From positions 1 through 64,000 of the forward strand of contig CANQDK010000005.1 in NCBI GenBank assembly GCA_947591785.1: a DNA stretch of 64,000 nucleotides, in the 5' to 3' direction. The stretch comes from an uncultured Clostridia bacterium (GTDB lineage: Bacteria > Bacillota > Clostridia > Christensenellales > UBA1242). The notes beneath the pieces are model-generated. The model was not told the DNA's origin. It worked only from the letters and a program-made list of their open reading frames with translations, and did not search any database. The position numbers and the translations under genes are program-made. Below are positions 53,068 through 62,148 of this stretch, piece after piece (the first letter of the stretch is position 1; every line of letters begins with the position of its first letter).

Positions 53068-54336
53068 ATGTACACAATCGAAAAAAACAAAACTAAAGTC
53101 GAAGTAAACTTGACAATTGATAACAAGGAATGGGAAGAGGGAGTTCAAAAAGTTTACGAATCTTCAAAAGGAAAATTTAATGTTGAAGGTTTTAGAAAAG
53201 GGCATGCACCAAGAAAAGTTATTGAAAAAACTTATGGTGACAGCATCTTTTTTGAGGATACTGTAGATTTTTTTGTCAATAAAGTTATGAATGAAATTTT
53301 GGACAAAAATCCTGAACTTGAACCTGTTGCTATGCCAAAAACAAAATTTGAGAGTTATACTGCTCAAGATGGACTCAAAATGAAAATATTATTTGAAATT
53401 GTGCCTGATTTCAAAATTTGTAAATATACTGGAAATGAAATTAAAGTTCATTCTGCTGAAGTAAATGAACATGATATTGAGCATGAATTACATCATCTTC
53501 TTGAAGAACATGCAAAATTTGACACTGTTGATAGAGCTGTAAAAAATGGAGATATTGCTGTTATTGATTTTATTGGTTTTATTGACAATGTTGAATTTGA
53601 AGGGGGCTCTGCAAACAATTATTCATTAGAAATTGGTTCTCACAGTTTTATTGATAATTTTGAAGAACAACTTATTGGACATAAGAAAGGCGAAACTGTT
53701 GATGTTAATGTAACTTTCCCAAGCAATTATCCAGCAAGTGAATTTAAGGATAAAAAGGCAACTTTCAAAGTTACGATTAATGAAGTCAAAGAAAAAACTC
53801 TTCCAACTCTTGACGACAAATTTATTGCTGATGCGACAGAATATGAAACACTAGATGAGTATAGAAAAGCAACAACAGCTCATATTCAAGATATGAAGAA
53901 GAATGATCAAGATGCTGAGTATGAATATAATATTCGCGAATATCTCTTGGAGAATACAGAAATTGATATCCCAGAAATTATGGTTGATAACTTTGTTCAT
54001 CAAGAAATTCATAATTTGGAAGATGCGTTAAAGCCATACAATATGAGTGTTGAGGAGTATATTTCAAGAACAGGCGGAACATCATTTGAAGACTATTTAA
54101 AAATGATGAAAGAAAGAACTTTGAAAAGTATTAAAACCAGATATATTTATCGCAAAATTATTGAACTTGAAAACATTGTTATATCTCAAGAAGAACTTAA
54201 TGAAGCAACTAAAGGAATGACAAACCGTGAGGACATAATTCGCACTGAAAACGAACTTTCATTACAAAAGCTTCATAAATTCTTGAAAGATAACAATAAT
54301 ATGGTTATTATTCCTGAAAGCAACGAAGAGTGCTAA
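53068..54336 (+). CDS. tig: trigger factor
   Basis: A 422-residue chaperone: ribosome-binding N-domain with FNVEGFRKGHAPRKVIEKTYG, the FKBP-like isomerase domain (GDIAVIDFIGFIDNVEFEGG, SHSFIDNFEEQLIGHKKGE) and the helical C-domain. Acts on nascent chains at the ribosome exit. It heads the classic tig-clpP-clpX order. Start after CGGAGG. Confidence 0.94.
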   Translation: MYTIEKNKTKVEVNLTIDNKEWEEGVQKVYESSKGKFNVEGFRKGHAPRKVIEKTYGDSIFFEDTVDFFVNKVMNEILDKNPELEPVAMPKTKFESYTAQDGLKMKILFEIVPDFKICKYTGNEIKVHSAEVNEHDIEHELHHLLEEHAKFDTVDRAVKNGDIAVIDFIGFIDNVEFEGGSANNYSLEIGSHSFIDNFEEQLIGHKKGETVDVNVTFPSNYPASEFKDKKATFKVTINEVKEKTLPTLDDKFIADATEYETLDEYRKATTAHIQDMKKNDQDAEYEYNIREYLLENTEIDIPEIMVDNFVHQEIHNLEDALKPYNMSVEEYISRTGGTSFEDYLKMMKERTLKSIKTRYIYRKIIELENIVISQEELNEATKGMTNREDIIRTENELSLQKLHKFLKDNNNMVIIPESNEEC

Positions 54337-54451
54337 AAATTTGTTTCAAATTTTGCCTTAAAGTTTTAACTTAAACCAAAAGTGTATAAAATTATTAAAC
54401 ATTTAAAAATGTTGATTCAAACTTAAATTTTTGTTAATGGAGGTGATTTAT

Positions 54452-55051
54452 ATGATGATACCAATGGTTATTGATCAAACAGGTGGAAGTGAAAGATCTT
54501 ATGATATTTATTCAAGATTATTGGAAGACAGAATTATTTTCCTTAGTGGAGAAATAACAGATGCAACAGCAAATGTTGTTATTGCACAATTAATTTACCT
54601 TGAAGGCAAAAACCCAGATAAAGACATATATCTTTATATAAACAGTCCTGGCGGTTCAGTCAGTGCAGGTATCGCAATCTATGACACAATGAACTATATT
54701 AAATGTGATGTTTCAACAATATGTATTGGCCTTGCAGCATCAATGGGAGCATTCCTTCTTTCAAGTGGAACAAAAGGTAAAAGATTTGCACTCCCAAACA
54801 GCGAAATTATGATTCACCAACCACTTGGTGGGGCACAAGGGCAAGCTAGTGATATTGAAATTCAAGCAAAACACATGAAAAAAACAAAAAATATGCTCAA
54901 TAAGATATTAAGTGAAAACACAGGCAAAACATTGGAAGAAATTGAAAAAGACACGGATCGTGACAACTATATGACACCAGAAGAAGCAAAGAAATATGGT
55001 TTGATTGACAATATCTTTATCACAAGAAAATCTAAAAAGGAAGATAAATAA
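54452..55051 (+). CDS. clpP: ATP-dependent Clp protease proteolytic subunit
   Basis: A 199-residue ClpP with the triad in [11 protein letters not shown] (Ser), MIHQPLGG (His) and DTDRDNYM (Asp). The start was set to ATG 54452, after GGAGGTGATT; an in-frame ATG at 54431 lies before that site. It works with ClpX. Confidence 0.95.
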   Translation: MMIPMVIDQTGGSERSYDIYSRLLEDRIIFLSGEITDATANVVIAQLIYLEGKNPDKDIYLYINSPGGSVSAGIAIYDTMNYIKCDVSTICIGLAASMGAFLLSSGTKGKRFALPNSEIMIHQPLGGAQGQASDIEIQAKHMKKTKNMLNKILSENTGKTLEEIEKDTDRDNYMTPEEAKKYGLIDNIFITRKSKKEDK

Positions 55052-55063
55052 ACGCAAGATAAG

Positions 55064-55090
55064 GTGTATTATGCTTTGCATACTACACAA
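55064..55090. repeat. paired half-site element, copy 5 (clpP-clpX)
   Basis: GTGTATTATGC (55064-55074) and TTGCATACTACACAA (55076-55090) in inverted orientation with almost no loop. It starts 13 bases after the clpP stop. A TTGCAT in the right arm and TATTAT at 55097-55102 have 16-base spacing, so this copy may also act as the clpX promoter. Confidence 0.7.
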
Positions 55091-55120
55091 AATATAGTAT
55101 TATATAATTTAGGAGTGAAA

Positions 55121-56416
55121 ATGAAAGATATTGAAATGTGTAATTGCACTTTCTGTGGGCGTCCACAAAAAATGGCTAAAAAACTTATTGCAAGTCCTAA
55201 TGGTGATGCCTTTATTTGTGATGATTGTATCAAAATTTGTGCAGACATAATTCATGAAGAAACTTTAAAGGTTAAGACTCTTAAAGACCTTGTTTTGCCA
55301 TATCCAAAAGAAATCAAAAAACTGCTTGACGATTATGTCATTGGGCAGGAACAGGCAAAAAAAGTTCTTTCTGTTGCTGTTTTTAATCATTATAAAAGAA
55401 TTAATTACAACTATCACAATAAAGTTAATGCAAAGAAAAATAAAGAGGGAGTTCAAGACAAATCTCCTCTTGAATTGGAAAAAAGTAATGTCCTTATGAT
55501 TGGGCCAACTGGTTCTGGAAAAACTCTTCTTGTTAAGACTTTGGCAAAGATTCTTGATGTTCCTTTTGCTTGTGCAGATGCAACAACTTTAACTGAAGCT
55601 GGTTATGTGGGAGAAGATGTTGAAAATGTGCTTTTAAAACTTATTCAAAATGCTGACTATGATATTGAAAAAGCACAACGAGGAATTATTTATATTGATG
55701 AAATTGACAAACTTGCTCGCAAGAGTGAAAATCGCTCTTTGACACGCGATGTTGGTGGTGAAGGGGTTCAACAAGCACTTTTAAAAATTATTGAAAGCAC
55801 TGTTGCAAGTGTTCCACCTCAGGGTGGTAGAAAACATCCTCATCAAGAGATGTTACAAATCGACACAACAAACATTTTGTTTATTTGTGGTGGGGCTTTT
55901 GTTGGACTTGATGATATTATTCATAAGCGTCTTTCTTCATCATCAATTGGTTTTAATGCTAATGTTAAGAATTCAACCGAAAAAGCAAAAGTTGATTATT
56001 CTAAAGATGTTCAGCCAGATGATCTCATTAAATTTGGACTTATTCCAGAGTTTGTTGGAAGATTACCAATTGTAACAGGACTTGATAATCTTGACGCAAA
56101 AGCACTTCAAAGAATTTTGGTTGAACCTAAAAATTCTCTTATTAAACAATACAAACAAATGTTTAAAATTGATGGACTCGAAATTGAGTTTAATGATGAT
56201 GTTATTGCCTACATTGCTCAAAAGGCAATCGACTTAAAAACTGGTGCTCGTGGAATTCGCACAATTATGGAATCAAAAATGTTGGAACTTATGTTTGATT
56301 TGCCAGATCCAGCAATGTATGAAAAAATCGTTATAACACGTGATTTTATTGAAAATGATGGTGCTCCAATTCTTATAAAAAGAGAAACTAAAACCGAAGA
56401 AAAAAAGGCAGTTTAG
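55121..56416 (+). CDS. clpX: ATP-dependent Clp protease ATP-binding subunit ClpX
   Basis: A 431-residue ClpX: N-terminal zinc-binding domain ([18 protein letters not shown]), Walker A GPTGSGKT, Walker [10 protein letters not shown], sensor and arginine motifs and the [11 protein letters not shown]-domain. Unfolds proteins for ClpP. ATG 55121 follows AGGAG; an earlier in-frame start at 55064 runs through the half-site element. Confidence 0.95.
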   Translation: MKDIEMCNCTFCGRPQKMAKKLIASPNGDAFICDDCIKICADIIHEETLKVKTLKDLVLPYPKEIKKLLDDYVIGQEQAKKVLSVAVFNHYKRINYNYHNKVNAKKNKEGVQDKSPLELEKSNVLMIGPTGSGKTLLVKTLAKILDVPFACADATTLTEAGYVGEDVENVLLKLIQNADYDIEKAQRGIIYIDEIDKLARKSENRSLTRDVGGEGVQQALLKIIESTVASVPPQGGRKHPHQEMLQIDTTNILFICGGAFVGLDDIIHKRLSSSSIGFNANVKNSTEKAKVDYSKDVQPDDLIKFGLIPEFVGRLPIVTGLDNLDAKALQRILVEPKNSLIKQYKQMFKIDGLEIEFNDDVIAYIAQKAIDLKTGARGIRTIMESKMLELMFDLPDPAMYEKIVITRDFIENDGAPILIKRETKTEEKKAV

Positions 56417-56554
56417 TGCCTGAAATCTCTTAAATTTTGGAATTGTTTGACTTATCTGTTATGTAGAGAGTGTGATTTCGTTTGAATAATAAATTCGTTA
56501 GACATCTTAATTAATACCATAATTAAAAAGATTTTCAAATTCTATTTAATTTGT

Positions 56555-56609
56555 TTGACAAAAAATAAAAAAAAGGGTAAACTTAAATTGATTTAAGAGT
56601 TTGCCCTTT
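56555..56609 (+). promoter_or_regulatory. overlapping rny promoter and hairpin
   Basis: TTGACA (56555-56560), 17-base spacer, TAAACT (56578-56583) reads as a promoter for rny. The same DNA forms a 12-base stem: AAAGGGTAAACT (56572-56583) with AGTTTGCCCTTT (56598-56609), followed by ATTTTT. So it may be the clpX terminator, the rny promoter, or both. Confidence 0.6.
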
Positions 56610-56669
56610 ATTTTTCGTCATTTGGGGCTTTGTCTTAAAAGAAAAGAGGATTTTTGAAGAGGAGATATT

Positions 56670-58265
56670 ATGAGAAATTTACTACTTGCTGGTTCTTCCT
56701 CTGCGATTATCGTGTCGGGCGTGGTGTCAGGCATCATTTGTCTTTTGGTTGGTTTGGCCATTGGACTTTTGGTGTTTAAACTTTATAGCAACAAAAAATT
56801 ACAAAAAAACAAATCTAATGCCATTAAAATCATTGAAGATGCGTATGCAGAGGCGAAAACCATAAAAAAAGAAGCGATTATTGAAAGTAAAGAACAATCG
56901 CAAAAATTAAAGGAAGAAGTTGAAAACGAAATTCGCGACAGGCGTTTGGAAGTAACCAAACTTGAAGAAAGACTTTCTCAACGTGAAGAATACATTGAGA
57001 AAAAAGAACAAGCCGTTGATAAAAAAAATGAACTGCTTGACGAAGAAAGAAAAAGTGTTCAAGATGCTAAACAGGGGCTTGAAAAAATTAAGCAAGAACA
57101 AGAAACTTTAAAAGAACAAATCGTTGAACAACTTGAAAAAACTGCACAATTTTCAAAACAAGAAGCAAAAGATATGCTTATTGAAAATATGCGTAATGAT
57201 GCACAAAAAGAAGCAGTAAGCATTGTCAAGAAAATCGAAGATGATGCTCGTGAAGAAGGAGAAAATAAGGCTCGTTGGATTATTGGACAAGCTTTGCAAA
57301 GATGTGCAACTGAAACAACAAGCGAAATGACTGTTTCTGTTGTTTCTCTTCCTAATGACGAAATGAAAGGAAGAATTATTGGCAGAGAGGGGCGAAATAT
57401 CAGAGCAATTGAAGCGGCAACTGGGGTTGAGCTTATTATTGACGACACTCCAGAAACAATCACAATTTCTGGGTTTGACCCAATAAGAAGAGAAGTTGCA
57501 AGATTATCACTTGAAAAACTTATTTCTGATGGAAGAATTCATCCAACTCGTGTTGAAGAAATTGTTGAAAAAATGCAGAAAGAAGTGGATAAGATTGTCA
57601 AACAAGCAGCTGATGATGCTTGTAATGAAACGGGAATATTCAATCTTAATCCTGAAATTTTGAAAACTCTTGGCAGACTTAAATACCGCACAAGTTATGG
57701 ACAAAATGTTTTAAAACATTCCATTGAAACATCCATTATTGCAGGGCTTTTGGCAAGCGAAATGGGAGCAAATGTTAAAGTTGCAAAACGTGGAGGACTT
57801 CTTCATGATATTGGAAAAGCTCTAGACCATGAGCAAGAAGGAACTCATGTTCAAATCGGTGTTGAGCTTGCAAGAAAATGTGGAGAAAGCGAAGCGGTTG
57901 TTCACTGCATTGAAGCTCATCATTTTAATGTTGAATTTAAAAGTATTGAAGCTGTTATTGTTCAAGTTGCAGATGCAATTTCAAGTTCAAGGCCAGGTGC
58001 AAGAAGAGATAGTTTTGAAAACTATATCAAACGTTTACAACAACTCGAAGAAATTGCAAATGGTTTTAAGGGTGTTGACAAATCGTATGCGGTTCAGGCT
58101 GGAAGAGAAGTAAGAATTATTGTAAAACCAACAGAGGTTTCTGATAGTGAAGCAATGTTTATGGCAAAAGAAATTGCTCAAAAGATTGAAAAAGAAATGC
58201 AATATCCAGGACAGATAAAAGTTAATGTTATCAGAGAGAGCAGATATACTGAAACAGCAAAATAA
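56670..58265 (+). CDS. rny: ribonuclease Y
   Basis: A 531-residue RNase Y: N-terminal membrane helix (IIVSGVVSGIICLLVGLAIGLLVF), a long charged coiled coil (about residues 45-215), a KH domain (GRIIGREGRNIRAIEAATGVELIIDDTP) and an HD domain (GGLLHDIGKALDHEQEGTHVQIG). It starts mRNA decay at the membrane. All catalytic HD residues are present. Start: ATG 56670 after AAGAGGAG. Confidence 0.95.
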   Translation: MRNLLLAGSSSAIIVSGVVSGIICLLVGLAIGLLVFKLYSNKKLQKNKSNAIKIIEDAYAEAKTIKKEAIIESKEQSQKLKEEVENEIRDRRLEVTKLEERLSQREEYIEKKEQAVDKKNELLDEERKSVQDAKQGLEKIKQEQETLKEQIVEQLEKTAQFSKQEAKDMLIENMRNDAQKEAVSIVKKIEDDAREEGENKARWIIGQALQRCATETTSEMTVSVVSLPNDEMKGRIIGREGRNIRAIEAATGVELIIDDTPETITISGFDPIRREVARLSLEKLISDGRIHPTRVEEIVEKMQKEVDKIVKQAADDACNETGIFNLNPEILKTLGRLKYRTSYGQNVLKHSIETSIIAGLLASEMGANVKVAKRGGLLHDIGKALDHEQEGTHVQIGVELARKCGESEAVVHCIEAHHFNVEFKSIEAVIVQVADAISSSRPGARRDSFENYIKRLQQLEEIANGFKGVDKSYAVQAGREVRIIVKPTEVSDSEAMFMAKEIAQKIEKEMQYPGQIKVNVIRESRYTETAK

Positions 58266-58361
58266 TTGATAAAATTAATTGGAATATATGTCTTATTTAT
58301 TTGGTTGTGTTTCAAACTCATTTTTATGATGTTTGTTTCATAATATTTTTAAGGAGGGGTT

Positions 58362-58724
58362 ATGTCTGAAAAAAAAGAAACTAAAACAAATGAAACAAAG
58401 ACGACTGAAAAGAAAACTAAAACTGTAAGGACTTGGTCAAGCACAAAAATTTTGGATTGCTTAGCATATTTTGCAATCATGTTTATTGCTCTTGCTTTGA
58501 TTTTACACTTGATATTTAGAGACAACAGTCCACAAGTTGCGAGTGCATTTCAATCTGTTGGAGAATGCTTGGCGTATATCATCTTAATCTGGTTGGCGTT
58601 CTATTGGACTTTGCGTAAACGTGGGGCTGGTTGGAACAATCGCTCAGTCTGGTGGCTTGTTGCATGGATTATTGCAACTGTTTTGATTATTGTGTTCTAT
58701 ATTTTCACTATTGTGAAGATTTAA
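58362..58724 (+). CDS. small membrane protein, unknown
   Basis: A 120-residue protein with a charged Lys/Thr/Glu-rich N-terminus (residues 1-25) and three membrane helices. Strong ribosome binding site AAGGAGGGG. No family recognised. It forms a possible unit with the next gene. Confidence 0.6.
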   Translation: MSEKKETKTNETKTTEKKTKTVRTWSSTKILDCLAYFAIMFIALALILHLIFRDNSPQVASAFQSVGECLAYIILIWLAFYWTLRKRGAGWNNRSVWWLVAWIIATVLIIVFYIFTIVKI

Positions 58725-58800
58725 GTTTTTAAATTGAAACTTTATATCTATAATTTTGTTGTTTTTTAAAAAGATTTTATTTGAAAACTTGGAAGGGCAA

Positions 58801-59178
58801 ATGAAAAATATACCATATATAATCACAGCAATTTTGATTGTTTTGGCAGGAATTTTTGCATTATTAAATAGAGTTTGGGCAGGGTTTGTATATTTTGTCC
58901 TGTCCTTTCTTTTGTTGTTGTCAATATTTTGGGCAGTTTGGCTTATAATTGAATACTTTACCACATTTAAAAGAGAACTTGATGAAAGTTTTAAACTATA
59001 TCGTGCTGATACGATAAATAGCAAAGAAGTTTCTGCACAGCAATTTGATGCAAATATTCCCGTCTATAAAAAACAATTTAACAGAAAAATTTTAAAAGTC
59101 AAATTGGTTAAGTGGGGGATTGTTATCTTCTGTTTTGCTGTTGCTGTGGCATTTTTGGTTGGAATGATTTTATATTAA
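58801..59178 (+). CDS. small membrane protein, unknown
   Basis: A 125-residue protein with three hydrophobic helices, one near the C-terminus (WGIVIFCFAVAVAFLVGMILY) and a soluble part (YFTTFKRELDESFKLYRADTI) between. ATG 58801 after GGAAGGG was preferred over 58756. A terminator follows. Function unknown. Confidence 0.6.
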   Translation: MKNIPYIITAILIVLAGIFALLNRVWAGFVYFVLSFLLLLSIFWAVWLIIEYFTTFKRELDESFKLYRADTINSKEVSAQQFDANIPVYKKQFNRKILKVKLVKWGIVIFCFAVAVAFLVGMILY

Positions 59179-59263
59179 AAACGAAAAAATTTGTTCATTA
59201 AAGTTAATTTCATTTCTAAAACAAATCGCAAAATAAAAATGTTTTTGAAATGTTTTTGCTAAA

Positions 59264-59291
59264 AAGAAAAGTGCAAAGCTTTTCTTTTTTT
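59264..59291 (+). terminator. terminator before comM
   Basis: AAGAAAAG (59264-59271) pairs with CTTTTCTT (59279-59286), then a T run. Confidence 0.75.
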
Positions 59292-59351
59292 GTGTGAAAT
59301 TTTTCTTATTTTTTGATTTGTGTTATTTTGTGTGTTATTAGATAAATTGTT

Positions 59352-59379
59352 TTGAAAAGATAAGAGAATTTGATATAAT
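59352..59379 (+). promoter_or_regulatory. comM promoter
   Basis: TTGAAA (59352-59357), 16-base spacer, TATAAT (59374-59379). Confidence 0.55.
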
Positions 59380-59399
59380 ATCTATTATGTGAGGTGAAA

Positions 59400-60935
59400 A
59401 TGTTATCAAAAGTTCTAGGCTTTGGACTTATAGGTATTGATGGCTTTCCTGTCCAAATTGAAACTGATATGATAGGTGGAATTCCAAATATCGAAATTGT
59501 TGGACTTGGTGATACCGCTGTTAAAGAAGCAAAAGAACGTGTCAAATCTGGAATACGAAATTCTGGTTTGGAATTTCCAGTGAAACATTATACAGTGAAT
59601 CTTGCTCCAGCAGATGTCAAGAAAGAAGGCCCATGTTTTGATTTGGGTATTGCTGTTGGAATTTTGTCTGCTTCACAACAAATTAAAATAAAAAAATATA
59701 AAAATTTTGTTTTTATTGGTGAACTTTCTCTTGATGGGAGTTTAAAGAAAGTTAGAGGTGTTCTTCCAATGCTTATTTCGGCAAGAACAATGGGGTATAA
59801 TAAATTTATCATTCCAGAAGAAAATGCGGAAGAGGCAAGATATATTGATGGAATTGACATTTATGCATTGTCAAATCTTAAAGATACTGTTGATTTTTTA
59901 AATGATGAAAAGGAAATTAAACCGCTTGAAGTCAAGTCTTTTGATGAAGCTGTTAATGCCGAAGAAAACACTCTTGATTTTGAGAATGTTAAAGGGCAGG
60001 CTCAAGCAAAAAGGGCTTTGGAAATTGCAGCTGCAGGAGGGCATAATGTTTTGATGATTGGGCCACCTGGCAGTGGAAAAAGCATGCTTGCAAAATGCTT
60101 TCCTGGAATCCTTCCAGACTTAACATTTGAAGAAGCTCTTGAAGTTACAAAAATTCATTCAGTTGCAGGAGAATTGGATTTAAAAAAAGGCATTATTTCA
60201 AAAAGGCCTTTTCGTTCTCCGCATCACACAACAACATCAGTGAGTATGACAGGCGGTGGAAACAAGACAAAACCTGGAGAATTCAGTATGGCACATAATG
60301 GTGTTTTGTTTTTAGATGAATTTCCAGAATATTCAAAACAAATGATTGAAACGTTGCGTCAACCACTTGAAGATGGAAAAATCACCGTTTCAAGATTGAA
60401 TCAAACGATAACTTATCCATCAAATTTCACATTGATTGCAAGCATGAATCCTTGTCCATGCGGATATTATGGTTCTACTGATAGAGAATGTAAATGTTCG
60501 CCAGTGCAGATACATAAATATTTGTCAAGGATTTCTGGGCCAATTATGGACAGAATCGATATTCAAGTTGAAGTGGACAATGTTAAATTTTCTGAACTAA
60601 ACAGCACGGAAAAAGAAGAGAGCTCTGTAGAAATCAAAAAGAGGGTTAACAAAGCAAGAAAAATCCAATTGGAACGCTTCAAAAATTCAAAAAATTATTC
60701 TAATGCTAAAATGACAGTTCCTCAAATGAAGAAATTTTGTCAACTTTCTCCAGATTGCACACAACTTATGGAGCAGGCGTTTAACAGCCTTAAACTTAGT
60801 GCAAGAGCACATGATAGGATTTTGAAAGTTGCAAGAACTATTGCTGATTTAGATGGAGAAATTGATATTAAACCACAGCATATTGCTGAAGCAATTTCTT
60901 ATCGTGGGCTTGACAGAAAATATTGGAGTATTTAA
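59400..60935 (+). CDS. comM: ComM/YifB family Mg-chelatase-like ATPase
   Basis: A 511-residue YifB/ComM protein: N-terminal Lon-protease-like domain (GLIGIDGFPVQIETDMIGGIPNIEIVGL), AAA core with Walker A GPPGSGKSML, Walker B VLFLDEFPEYS, and NPCPCGYYG. ComM is a helicase that promotes branch migration in natural transformation. I choose ATG 59400 behind GAGGTG, since the GTG at 59394 lies inside that site. Confidence 0.92.
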   Translation: MLSKVLGFGLIGIDGFPVQIETDMIGGIPNIEIVGLGDTAVKEAKERVKSGIRNSGLEFPVKHYTVNLAPADVKKEGPCFDLGIAVGILSASQQIKIKKYKNFVFIGELSLDGSLKKVRGVLPMLISARTMGYNKFIIPEENAEEARYIDGIDIYALSNLKDTVDFLNDEKEIKPLEVKSFDEAVNAEENTLDFENVKGQAQAKRALEIAAAGGHNVLMIGPPGSGKSMLAKCFPGILPDLTFEEALEVTKIHSVAGELDLKKGIISKRPFRSPHHTTTSVSMTGGGNKTKPGEFSMAHNGVLFLDEFPEYSKQMIETLRQPLEDGKITVSRLNQTITYPSNFTLIASMNPCPCGYYGSTDRECKCSPVQIHKYLSRISGPIMDRIDIQVEVDNVKFSELNSTEKEESSVEIKKRVNKARKIQLERFKNSKNYSNAKMTVPQMKKFCQLSPDCTQLMEQAFNSLKLSARAHDRILKVARTIADLDGEIDIKPQHIAEAISYRGLDRKYWSI

Positions 60936-60948
60936 ATTTTAACTTATA

Positions 60949-60977
60949 TTGTGGTGGTATGCATGCATAATACACAT
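60949..60977. repeat. paired half-site element, copy 6 (comM-dprA)
   Basis: TTGTGGTGGTATGCA (60949-60963) and TGCATAATACACA (60965-60977) in inverted orientation. It starts 13 bases after the comM stop. Confidence 0.7.
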
Positions 60978-61010
60978 TATTTGGTATTATGTCAAATTTG
61001 GAGGTTTGTT

Positions 61011-62102
61011 TTGATTTCGCAAATAGATAGATTTTTAGTGTTTATGTCTATGAATGAAATTCCAAATAAGAAACAAGAGATTTTAATTAATCAATTTTAT
61101 AAAAATGACGAAAGTTTTTCGCTTGATGAACTGCTTTTTAACGAGGATTTAAGTTCAATATTTTTGGAAGATGAACTTAAAACTTTAAGAAAAAACTACG
61201 ATGGGCAACAACTTGATGGCACTATTGAAAATATGCTTAATTCTGGCATTAAAATTTTGACGGTGTTTTCCGAGGATTTTCCAAAATCTCTTTATGGACT
61301 TTCTGATAGGCCACTTATTTTATATGCAAAAGGCGATGTTTCTCTTTTAAAAGGAAAATGCTTCAGTGTTGTTGGAACGCGTATGCCAACTTCCTATGGA
61401 AAAATTATCACTGAAAAATTCGTTAAGAAACTTGTTCAGGGCGGGCTTACAATTGTAAGTGGTTTATGTTTTGGAATTGACGAAATTGCTCATCGCACCA
61501 CTCTTGAAATGAGCGGAAAAACAATTGCAATTATTGGAAGTGGTTTTTCGCATATTTATCCGTCAACAAATGTAAATCTTGCAAAACAAATTGCTGAAAA
61601 GGGACTTATTTTAAGTGAATATCCACCATCTTTTCTTGCGAAAAAATACACTTTCCCAAGAAGAAACAGAATTATTGCTGGTGTTAGTATGGGCATTTTG
61701 ATTCCAGAAGCTGGAATTAAAAGTGGAACTATGCATACAAAGGAATATGCACTTGAATATGGAAAGGATATTTTTGCTGTTCCTGGAAATGTTGTGAGTA
61801 ACAAAAGTGAACTTCCAAATATGCTTATCAAAACCGCTCAAGCAGAGTGCGTTTTAAGTGCTGATGATATCTTGGAATTTTATGGATTAAACTGTCAAAA
61901 ACGCCCTGAACAAAATAAATATATTGAACTTTCTTTTGATGAGCAAATGATTATCAATTTATTGAAAAACGAGGAGCGTAGTTTCGATTTCCTTGCAAAA
62001 GAAACTAAAATTCCTGTTAATATTTTGAATAGTTGTTTGACAACATTGGAAATTCGTGGTTTAATAAAAAAGTTACCAGCACAAAAATTTTGTTTGACTT
62101 AG
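61011..62102 (+). CDS. dprA: DNA-processing protein DprA
   Basis: A 363-residue DprA/Smf protein with the Rossmann core: FSVVGTRMPTSYGKII, VSGLCFGIDEIAHRTTLE, IIGSGFSHIYPS, SEYPPSFLAKKYTFPRRNRIIAGVS, and a C-terminal winged helix (SFDFLAKETKIPVNILNSCLTTLEIRGLI). It loads RecA on incoming single-stranded DNA. The start is TTG 61011, six bases after GGAGG; the frame is open upstream through the half-site element, but no better start is there. Confidence 0.92.
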   Translation: MISQIDRFLVFMSMNEIPNKKQEILINQFYKNDESFSLDELLFNEDLSSIFLEDELKTLRKNYDGQQLDGTIENMLNSGIKILTVFSEDFPKSLYGLSDRPLILYAKGDVSLLKGKCFSVVGTRMPTSYGKIITEKFVKKLVQGGLTIVSGLCFGIDEIAHRTTLEMSGKTIAIIGSGFSHIYPSTNVNLAKQIAEKGLILSEYPPSFLAKKYTFPRRNRIIAGVSMGILIPEAGIKSGTMHTKEYALEYGKDIFAVPGNVVSNKSELPNMLIKTAQAECVLSADDILEFYGLNCQKRPEQNKYIELSFDEQMIINLLKNEERSFDFLAKETKIPVNILNSCLTTLEIRGLIKKLPAQKFCLT

Positions 62103-62148
62103 ATATCAATATGGTGCTAAATTTATATAAAATAAAAAGGAGTTTGTT

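Noticed and set aside
57059..57463. 134-codon frame on the minus strand inside rny
   Set aside because: It is opposite a well-supported gene, is rich in Ser and Ala from the reverse of Glu/Lys codons, and has no start signals.
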